Positions 7,001-13,185 of a DNA stretch of 17,173 bases are shown here, piece after piece. The stretch is from contig JALOBM010000048.1 in assembly GCA_023228285.1 (NCBI GenBank), positions 1-17,173 of the forward strand, written 5' to 3'. The DNA is from Candidatus Cloacimonadota bacterium (lineage in GTDB: Bacteria > Cloacimonadota > Cloacimonadia > Cloacimonadales > Cloacimonadaceae). How positions within the stretch are numbered: position 1 is the first letter of the stretch; each line of letters begins with the position of its first letter. The notes beneath the pieces are model-generated. The model had not been told where the DNA came from. It searched no databases and saw only the letters and a list, made by a program, of their open reading frames with translations. The position numbers and the translations under genes are program-made.

Positions 7001-8079
7001 GTATCGTCGAACAATTAATCTATTATTGGATGCCGAAGCCAGCATATATCCCAACAGCAGCATATCAAATGCTGCTGTTAGTAATCACAGATGAATCTAG
7101 CCGCAACGAGATCCAGACCACCAACGATGGATATCATAGCTATGAAGGATCTGGTGTCAATGTCGGATACGAAAATTACAAAACCGACAAAGCGTTATGG
7201 AATACGTGGCTTAGCTCTTTGTGCACTAATCAATATGCACAAATAGGTGTATTGCAACTTGCCAATCCTGGATCGCCAGATTATCCAGAGCAAACAGACC
7301 GTGGTCCAGATCAATATACTTTAGCAGATGGTTCAAAAACTGCTGGTTGGGTAATTGATCAAACACACGATTTCAAGCAAGACGAAAGCGATATACTACC
7401 AGATACCTCATGGGGGACCAACATAAACCTCGTAGAAGAAGATGGCAGTCTTCCAAAGGACAGTAAAGGGACAATAACGCACAAAGTAATTCCATGGCGT
7501 GGTTTCGGAGAGCAAAGAGTAACAGCCGAAGATGTGATGGCATTCTATAATGAAATAACCAATGATGGGTCCTCATGTCCGGACATTATAGCTGTGTTGC
7601 TCGATACAACTGAGTCTATGAAGCCGACATTGACATATTGGATAAAAGATGCCGTATTAGAGCACAACAATACCACACACGGTGTGACTGTTGATCAGTC
7701 GTCGCCGCTATCTTACTATGACGAAACTCTTGGTAGGTGGATAGGACCACGCAAAAGTGGAACGATTGATACTATCGAAACAGATGTTGGCTCTGTGATG
7801 ATGGATGAAATAAATGCATCAGTATTAGCATTACAAAGTGTAGCTCCTATTTCTGGATATACGACATATGGATATAAACATCCTCTTGTAGTAGAAATAG
7901 GATACAACGGTAGGTGGTTGCAAGCAGTAAATGCAGCGACCACATATTTTCTAAACAAAACCAATGATGACACATTCCATATCGGAGATGACGCTTGGTG
8001 GAGTAGTTATTCTAGTACAGCATGTGCTGCGGTAGCGAATACCACAGTACCATGTACTTCAGAAATTGTCAGCCCATAA
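4087..8079 (+). CDS. Giant collagen-like protein with tandem VWA-like units (probable virion fibre or appendage)
   Basis: This 1330-residue protein is probably a virion surface component, inferred from its modules and neighbours. The order is as follows. An N-terminal module (1-90) ends in TTGLMSSQDKRFL. A collagen-like G-x-T stretch is at 156-189. Mixed sequence to about 315 precedes a helical stretch (about 320-370). A beta domain is at about 380-452, of the kind common in phage tail and baseplate proteins (IDATTIYVDSADNFP ... TWTVIRGYDSTTATTHASG). A Ser/Thr-rich linker is at about 461-500. From 519 a tandem series of VWA-like units follows. These have alternating DxSxS-like sites (about 659 degenerate, 871-875 DTSGS, 1173-1177 DTTES), RWL helices (710, 965, 1276), ITDES-like strands (525, 744, 1001) and GxLQ strands (570, 799, 1054). 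The start has AGGA 9 bases upstream. No signal peptide or membrane span is seen. Confidence 0.85.
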   Translation: MSIQNSCSVTAQLPSNPYDGQIWVDGNLVRWKWSSEFSVWVNIGSVNSYAIADATTTGLMSSQDKRFLDSIPPVAGAFGIVTDQSAIIRSPDNRVGLVSGAVKLHSDSIDVECVDVNGSAYLGQALPDDPTGKKLSGIKFSLKDKFLDALCLEVVGPTGQTGATGATGIAGTDGFNDGPTGATGAAGADAETAYAFSGIKVIDSSDIVDTAVVALQMDGTAGRLSYTTAKMNVPSNSAPADQLTAQPIQRSLSYPTVAASGKDYVTLDDWSLSIPSGDLLSDDAEVLLVKMPADIAVGEIANIELTKLTDLISVVVDSYKEKLASFQTTWLAQMKAYIEEKDSAAREILSSLAQDVSLCEFKRPLEFCLGIAPSDCSQGVAMTQLTSDITIDATTIYVDSADNFPSDEAYTVIVAGENMYVSGGWGTTTWTVIRGYDSTTATTHASGTVVTLKIEVVVPIVSSGSTPQPAPTSSTITTSSTTTTDSSDTNTESLTKSSYSPIAIYDPTNPAKCLLPYRMMLIIITDESNPIYVTGIPDSSGTLVNYYNNDKAEWEKFIDNLTPNQKVALGILQIPKAGSEYYGDIRDLKCADCTLPYDSLRDGTFYHLLSEQSPKITSSDIVTFVNEMLDNVEYGDDSNPLRMCGGEFLPNQINILYKSKALSTDATSILAEQAALDDAIAELQQDSNLADVCFVSAISSSSTTHNQDDRWLRDATTTASRYLCYQCPTSTIPGTDKVVIMCITDEAGPIYSYDGYLGPDGESGPVGVPPGMSAWDYDLAKWKDSLAALSNSSNKVRLGILQPLGNTGTTVAPGGLLKPNSSAWPGDSDRKKITITKTNVTSFTPEDMLTSFKAITDNNDYAATILYVVVDTSGSLGDPTEVNNIVTAGVTMIQKTYTSLHISTDIVDIGTNKRGELAEPPLMSGYTIKAADSKYLWGYQYVSPAKSTILFPTVYVRSTIDAAERWLGRAVGIVEQLIYYWMPKPAYIPTAAYQMLLLVITDESSRNEIQTTNDGYHSYEGSGVNVGYENYKTDKALWNTWLSSLCTNQYAQIGVLQLANPGSPDYPEQTDRGPDQYTLADGSKTAGWVIDQTHDFKQDESDILPDTSWGTNINLVEEDGSLPKDSKGTITHKVIPWRGFGEQRVTAEDVMAFYNEITNDGSSCPDIIAVLLDTTESMKPTLTYWIKDAVLEHNNTTHGVTVDQSSPLSYYDETLGRWIGPRKSGTIDTIETDVGSVMMDEINASVLALQSVAPISGYTTYGYKHPLVVEIGYNGRWLQAVNAATTYFLNKTNDDTFHIGDDAWWSSYSSTACAAVANTTVPCTSEIVSP
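4552..4653 (+). repeat. Collagen-like Gly-x-Thr repeat in the first giant protein
   Basis: Residues 156-189 carry Gly at every third position, mostly as GATG and GPTG, with one FND interruption at 175-177. Such repeats form trimeric triple helices in bacterial and phage fibres, which suggests the protein is a trimer. The DNA shows matching GGTGCTACTGGT repeats. Confidence 0.85.
5641..7920 (+). repeat. Tandem VWA-like units, degenerate in part
   Basis: Residues 519-1278 contain repeated blocks with the order: helix (xDxxxFxNExxDN), DxSxS-like strand, helix with RWLxxA, hydrophobic strand ITDES, helix, strand GILQ. Block positions are: NE-helix 620-631, 847-858 and 1149-1160; DxSxS-like 653-665 (degenerate), 871-875 and 1173-1177; RWL 710-712, 965-967 and 1276-1278; TDES/TDEA 525-528, 744-747 and 1001-1004; GxLQ 570-573, 799-802 and 1054-1057. 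Known VWA domains have a DxSxS metal site, then a TD strand, in this order. Only the unit at 847-1057 keeps both. Confidence 0.7.
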
Positions 8080-8089
8080 TCGGTGATAA

Positions 8090-8584
8090 ATGTCCATTGC
8101 GGTTGGTATGTTTGGCCCAGAATATATTAATGCTACATTGGTAGATTTCGGTTTTCTTGAAATTGCTGGTAGCCCTTCAAATAACATCAAGCCAATAGAT
8201 ATTTATAATAAAACGCAATCTGGGTTGACATCATTATTGCTTCCACCGGGCGGGTATATAGTTAAATATATAAGTGGTGCTTTTCTATTGTTGAATGGAG
8301 ATCCAGCTATTTTTGTTGTTGGTGGTAAGCGCGGAATGCAGATTGAATGGAAAAGTAGCATTGGCCAAAATTGGACTTCGGTTGGTTATCCGATAGATTT
8401 GGAGGCATCAAAAGCCGACGAATTTAAATCTATTGATATGACTAACCTAAATCATTGTTTTTATATGGAATTTACAATTCCACACAGACTTAGATTTATA
8501 CCACCATGTGGATCGGTCGGTAATGTTCGCGTGAGGATTTGGAGACATGTGCCTTATTGTTTGAATTTGACTCTTAGCCAATAG
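8090..8584 (+). CDS. Beta-rich small structural protein between the two giants
   Basis: This 164-residue protein is not assigned to a named family. It is rich in beta strands and glycine, with a PPGGYIVKYISGAF phrase (about residues 52-65) that resembles a beta-sandwich module often seen in phage structural proteins. There follow FVVGGKRGMQIEWKSSIGQNW in the middle and a C-terminal VRVRIW strand. The sequence has neither a signal peptide nor a membrane span. It starts 11 bases after the first giant protein ends, with GGTGAT just upstream of the ATG, and the second giant starts 10 bases after it ends. This spacing suggests one transcript, and possibly a linker or accessory subunit of the same appendage; that is inference. 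Confidence 0.65.
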   Translation: MSIAVGMFGPEYINATLVDFGFLEIAGSPSNNIKPIDIYNKTQSGLTSLLLPPGGYIVKYISGAFLLLNGDPAIFVVGGKRGMQIEWKSSIGQNWTSVGYPIDLEASKADEFKSIDMTNLNHCFYMEFTIPHRLRFIPPCGSVGNVRVRIWRHVPYCLNLTLSQ

Positions 8585-8593
8585 ACCGTCAAC

Positions 8594-11500
8594 ATGAGTA
8601 ATTTCCCTAAAAATCCAAAGACAGGCGATATTGTAACAATAGAAGACGGCCTAATTTATGTTTATGATGGCACTCTTAACATTTGGCATCAACAAGAAGG
8701 CGGCACTATATCGTTAGCGACACCATCTTCGTCTGGTCTTATGTCAGCTAGCGATTTTAAAAAGTTGAATTCTTTGGTGGTGCCGCCACCGCAATCGACG
8801 ATAACTGTCGCTGATTATGGATATTCTTTTACAAATGGCACGATCGCTCTAATCGAGGGCGATGATTTCATAAACATAGACAATAGCGCTAAAATTAGCG
8901 ATGTGTCGAGCATATCAAGACAGATACATCAAAATACGTATGGATTCGACTTCACTATTGATACATCTAATTTCTTCCAGTATATGCTCGATAGTGGGCG
9001 ATTTACAGTTGTGTCTCCTCAAGGCGCAACAGGTCCGAAGGGTGTCACTGGACCAAGCGGAAAAGATGGTCTAACATATGGCCCAACTGGTGCTACTGGT
9101 CCATCTGGTGCAAACGCAGCATTTGATTTAACTATACAATCAGAGCCAGCATCATTAAAAAGGGTTGATACTAGTGTAACCCGTGCAGTTACGTCAATTA
9201 CGACAGAAGAGATTAGCGAGTCAGAAAACTACTTGGTTGTTACAAGATCGATAATCGGCAATCCTGACGCATGCCCATCACAGCTTAAATTATCGTCTGC
9301 AACGAGTAGCACATGGCTTGTTGCGTTGCCAACATCGACGTCGCAGGCGACCATTACTTGGTTGCCAGATTCTTGCCACACTAATTCTCAGAGCATTTAC
9401 TATATTGATATATCTGGTATTCTTAGTTCAATCGAAGATGAATTTAATCGCGAAGTTGCATCTATTAAGAATGATTGCGAAAATATTGTTCAGTTTTGGC
9501 TTTCAATAATGGCTGGTCTATTTGATGAACAAAAAGCGGCTTTATGCTGTGCGCTTGAATATTGTCAATCACAATCACGAAACGTCGAAACGCGTCAATA
9601 TATAGAACAACAAAGAATTCAAGCAGCACAAGCAGTCACGTTAAAAGGTTCCACTTCAACAACATATGCAACTACCGATACTGCTGGAAACCCAGTAACT
9701 GTAACAAATCAATCAATCAACTCAACAGCGCAAAGCATAGTAATTGACGGAAATCCGTTACAAAGCGGCAAATCGGTTGTCAATACGACTGTAATGGACA
9801 ACGCATGCGGTGATGGTTTTGGTGCCAATAACATCCACAACCTACCAAACAATAGCGATCCTGTGGGCGGAACTTCGTGTGTCCCAGGCATAGTGATGTC
9901 ATCTGATGGCACCGCATATAAATATGATGAATGCCCACCAGGTTTTATTCCGAGATATGTTTCACGTGATGTTGTGTTGACTAGTGAGACTGTGATACCG
10001 GTAACAGCATCTGTTGTTGATTATACTGCAGAATCAGACGTACCAGAAACCGGTAGTGGCTCTTCTAGTTATGAGGGCGTATTACACGGTAAATTGACAC
10101 CTGGAGTAGCGCTTTATTTGCCGCCAGGAGTTTCATTAGCACGTATAAAAGCCATCAACTGCTATCGCTCAAATAATCCGGAAACGAGCGCGTCGCTTAG
10201 AGTAACTGTGACAGGTAGTCCGTTGTCGATATGTCAAAATGTCACGGTCTATGTAAAATCATCAGCCGGTGTCACTCTTGCATATGGTAAAACTAATGGT
10301 GATGGCGATATTTACTTCAAAAACTTGTCAAGCTTAGAAACATACACTATTTCTTTGGAAAAGACTGGTTATATATTCGCACCAGAGAAATGGACGTCAA
10401 TAGCACCAACTGTACTGACGATAACACAACTACAGTCGTCTATATTAACTGGTGTGACTGGCACAGCTGTCCAGCAAATAGTTAAGTGCTCGTCTGGATC
10501 TAATATATTGGTTGTAACGGTAGCTGGCGACGATGCCGCCATCAACCTTACATGGGTGTCGATACGATATTATACAACTGGCTATACACTATGTAGTGCT
10601 TATGCTGGTACTTCAACCACTAATGTTGGTGAAATAGTTTTCACTGGCATACCTGATGGTCTATGGGTTGTGTATGCTGGTACTGACGACACACTAGATA
10701 CAGATCCTTATTATTACGTAGTCGATCAGCCTTGCAACCCTGTAGCAAATCCGATATCACAACAAGCGATAGAATTGAGAAGCTGCACAACAGTACAATT
10801 TACCAAGAGATCTGATGGTAGACAGAATTTGTCAAGAATGACGTTTGTTGTGCTGACGAAGACAAAGCCAGCATCAAGTTTGACATTAGCATCGAGTGTG
10901 CCAGCTGAATTGGTATCGCCAGGCGATGCGAGATTTGAAGAGCTTGTAAAACAGCAAATAATATCAGATCCAGACCCAAAAGTAACGTTATCAGAAGCAT
11001 TATCTGCATTTGATAATAAAGAACCAGTCGCACTAAAAATTGAATCTGATGCAGAGTTCAAAATATACTACACTACAGCATTTGGAACATATTACGATGA
11101 AAAATCGAATGCTATGCTACACAATGATAGTGGATTTTTCGATAAGCTATTTAATGGTGTTCATAATATATGTATAGTTAATAAGACAGGAAAATCATCT
11201 AAATTTAGGCTGAAATCAGCGACACGTAATATTAAGTTTTTACAAGGTGCTGGAAATGGGTGGTCGAATACCTTAATACGATCAGATGATGAAATATTTT
11301 CTGAGAATGGACCAACAGAAGCCTGGTGGTTGCAAATCAGGGTAGAGCACCCAGACATACTAAAGCATCCATATTCTATGAATTGTGGCTCAATTGGTCC
11401 GAGATCATCTAAGACAGATAAACGATTTTGTCGTGAGCTACCAAATGGAACAGGTAGTATAATCACACGTGATTTTGTGGTTGGTGATGGATCTATATCA

Positions 11501-12604
11501 GAATGGCTTTCGAGCCGATGCGGCACAAAACAAGTTCCAGACGCCATCGAAATGACAGTCGGAAGTCCGTTTACTATCGATAACTTGATATTATGTCGCG
11601 TATCACATAATGCATATTCTGGCGGCTTTAATTTTGATGGTCCAGAGAAACGAAGCGCACAGATAATAGTAGAACAACTAGATCCAGCCGGATCGCATAA
11701 CAATAATATAGGTGGTACTAGCTATCGCTGCACTATTTTGGGATGGAACTCTAGCGATTGTATAGATGATGTTTCTAATTTTGGATCTGTCATTGTTAAT
11801 GCCAATTGTGATCGTTGGTCTATAGAAGGTTCGTGGACCATAGGTAATATAGAAGTAAAATTCAGTGCTAATGAAGTTGCGAATTTATTACAAGAAGAAA
11901 AAACAGAGCTAGTACTAAACGTCGATGAAAGCAATCAAGGATTCTTTAAGGGTGCTAATGCAGAGCTATCGCGTGGCAGTTATGTAGTCGATATTGTTGA
12001 TTGCTGTTTTCGTTCTGGCGAGCAATACACTGGCCATATTGAAATAGAATATCAATCCGTCAACGGCAAGACCACAAAGAGATTCCCTAATCTTGGTTCT
12101 TATACAGATCTTGACTCCGCCAGCTCCAACTACCGTGGTCTGACAATAGAAATAGATCATCAGGGTGGTACAGTATGTGCAAAATTGGTAGCACCAGTTT
12201 TACTGGATGGATCTGGTAAGATTAGTGTTCGATTTACTGCTAAGGGTTCATTCGTCCAGGATGATTTAAAGACATTACTTCCTAAGGACAGCTGTGCAAT
12301 TAGTTACGCACAAGTAAAGATTATGGAAGAGTGGTACTTATCACAAAACGAACACATAATTGCAGATGTGGCTGGACAAGATTATATCATAATAAATCAT
12401 CATATAGATGGAATACAAGCGTGTACCGAAAAATATAACAACCCCAGTTTCGCTTGGCCCACACTAGATGGTAGACATTTCATAGGTGTGCCATCTAGTG
12501 GTATTGTTATTTTTAAGTATGTTCCGCAACTTGAGGCCATCGCAAAAGCAGCTATAAAAAATGTTGATATTGGTATAATACTATTCCCAGTGATCATGAT
12601 TTAA
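8594..12604 (+). CDS. Second giant collagen-like protein with CNA-B-like domains
   Basis: This 1336-residue protein is probably a second virion fibre or appendage component. Its N-terminal module (about 1-75) ends in SSGLMSASDFKKLNSL and parallels that of the first giant, where the phrase is TTGLMSSQDKRFLDSI. A collagen-like stretch at 144-172 ends GPTGATGPSGA, matching GPTGATGAAGA in the first giant. A helical stretch follows at about 275-350 (SSIEDEFNREVASIKNDCEN and on), rich in cysteine. Two beta domains resembling CNA-B or carboxypeptidase-regulatory modules lie at about 534-600 (NVTVYVKSSAGVTLAYGKTNGDG and on) and 629-715 (TTNVGEIVFTGIPDGLWVVYAG). The C-terminus to 1336 is long, cysteine- and beta-rich and unrecognised. 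There is no signal peptide. The start follows the small structural gene by 10 bases; the Shine-Dalgarno is poor. Confidence 0.82.
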   Translation: MSNFPKNPKTGDIVTIEDGLIYVYDGTLNIWHQQEGGTISLATPSSSGLMSASDFKKLNSLVVPPPQSTITVADYGYSFTNGTIALIEGDDFINIDNSAKISDVSSISRQIHQNTYGFDFTIDTSNFFQYMLDSGRFTVVSPQGATGPKGVTGPSGKDGLTYGPTGATGPSGANAAFDLTIQSEPASLKRVDTSVTRAVTSITTEEISESENYLVVTRSIIGNPDACPSQLKLSSATSSTWLVALPTSTSQATITWLPDSCHTNSQSIYYIDISGILSSIEDEFNREVASIKNDCENIVQFWLSIMAGLFDEQKAALCCALEYCQSQSRNVETRQYIEQQRIQAAQAVTLKGSTSTTYATTDTAGNPVTVTNQSINSTAQSIVIDGNPLQSGKSVVNTTVMDNACGDGFGANNIHNLPNNSDPVGGTSCVPGIVMSSDGTAYKYDECPPGFIPRYVSRDVVLTSETVIPVTASVVDYTAESDVPETGSGSSSYEGVLHGKLTPGVALYLPPGVSLARIKAINCYRSNNPETSASLRVTVTGSPLSICQNVTVYVKSSAGVTLAYGKTNGDGDIYFKNLSSLETYTISLEKTGYIFAPEKWTSIAPTVLTITQLQSSILTGVTGTAVQQIVKCSSGSNILVVTVAGDDAAINLTWVSIRYYTTGYTLCSAYAGTSTTNVGEIVFTGIPDGLWVVYAGTDDTLDTDPYYYVVDQPCNPVANPISQQAIELRSCTTVQFTKRSDGRQNLSRMTFVVLTKTKPASSLTLASSVPAELVSPGDARFEELVKQQIISDPDPKVTLSEALSAFDNKEPVALKIESDAEFKIYYTTAFGTYYDEKSNAMLHNDSGFFDKLFNGVHNICIVNKTGKSSKFRLKSATRNIKFLQGAGNGWSNTLIRSDDEIFSENGPTEAWWLQIRVEHPDILKHPYSMNCGSIGPRSSKTDKRFCRELPNGTGSIITRDFVVGDGSISEWLSSRCGTKQVPDAIEMTVGSPFTIDNLILCRVSHNAYSGGFNFDGPEKRSAQIIVEQLDPAGSHNNNIGGTSYRCTILGWNSSDCIDDVSNFGSVIVNANCDRWSIEGSWTIGNIEVKFSANEVANLLQEEKTELVLNVDESNQGFFKGANAELSRGSYVVDIVDCCFRSGEQYTGHIEIEYQSVNGKTTKRFPNLGSYTDLDSASSNYRGLTIEIDHQGGTVCAKLVAPVLLDGSGKISVRFTAKGSFVQDDLKTLLPKDSCAISYAQVKIMEEWYLSQNEHIIADVAGQDYIIINHHIDGIQACTEKYNNPSFAWPTLDGRHFIGVPSSGIVIFKYVPQLEAIAKAAIKNVDIGIILFPVIMI
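9023..9109 (+). repeat. Collagen-like Gly-x-y repeat in the second giant protein
   Basis: Residues 144-172 keep Gly mostly every third position (GATGPKGVTGPSGKDG, then GPTGATGPSG) with a short LTY break at 160-162. The placement and break mirror those in the first giant protein, supporting shared ancestry of the N-terminal halves. Confidence 0.8.
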
Positions 12605-12624
12605 CAACAAGAGTGTATGGTATT

Positions 12625-13161
12625 ATGAAGAAAATAAACTCGAATGAATTCTGCTATCTGGCAAAATCTGAATTATTCCTAACATGGCTGAAGAATATTA
12701 ATATAGAAATGCACGCCGACCTGGTGCAATTCTTGATGGGTGGGCATGGATGTGCAGAAAATAGATCTAAGATGCACGATATGCTCAAGATAATCACAAA
12801 AAATTATCAATGGTCTATAGCATTAGAAGAATTCCTATCAAAAAATTTCCCGGCGATGATTATTGACGATGAAAAGGATACGAAGAAGACTATAGTAAAA
12901 GAAGATGAAAATAAACATCGTGTTTTCACATATTATGATCCTACTTTGGCTACTTTCCCTAGAAGAATAATATTTTCTGGTGGCGACTTACAAAAGAAAA
13001 TTCGTGATTTTTGCACTAAACAATCATATTGTGAGTGGATAGTCTTAGACAATAGCGTATATATCGAATACATACAGCAGGGCTCGCAAGTGCGAAAGTC
13101 CGACATCCCAGATAAAAATTGGCAAATCAGAGCATTCAAAAAGAAATCAAATATCGAATGA
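12625..13161 (+). CDS. Unknown 178-residue protein
   Basis: I do not recognise this protein. The start is placed at the ATG at 12625, because AAGAG (12609-12613) lies 11 bases upstream. An in-frame GTG at 12613 would add four residues with no Shine-Dalgarno. The sequence begins MKKINSNEFCYLAKSELFL and is mixed alpha/beta: an N-terminal helical region (to about residue 75) holds FLMGGHGCAENRSKMHDML, and a charged linker is DDEKDTKKTIVKEDENKHR. A C-terminal beta region (about 95-165) holds DPTLATFPRRIIFSGGDLQ and CEWIVLDNSVYIEYI. It lies 20 bases after the second giant gene on the same strand, so it may belong to the same transcript. No membrane span or signal peptide is visible. Confidence 0.6.
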   Translation: MKKINSNEFCYLAKSELFLTWLKNINIEMHADLVQFLMGGHGCAENRSKMHDMLKIITKNYQWSIALEEFLSKNFPAMIIDDEKDTKKTIVKEDENKHRVFTYYDPTLATFPRRIIFSGGDLQKKIRDFCTKQSYCEWIVLDNSVYIEYIQQGSQVRKSDIPDKNWQIRAFKKKSNIE

Positions 13162-13185
13162 GTTTTTTAATAAATCGTCAGGTAT

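Noticed and set aside
11161..11703. Minus-strand 180-residue frame
   Set aside because: It lies entirely inside the second giant gene and has no recognisable motif.
12613..12624. GTG start for the gene at 12625
   Set aside because: It has no ribosome binding site, while the ATG has AAGAG 11 bases upstream.
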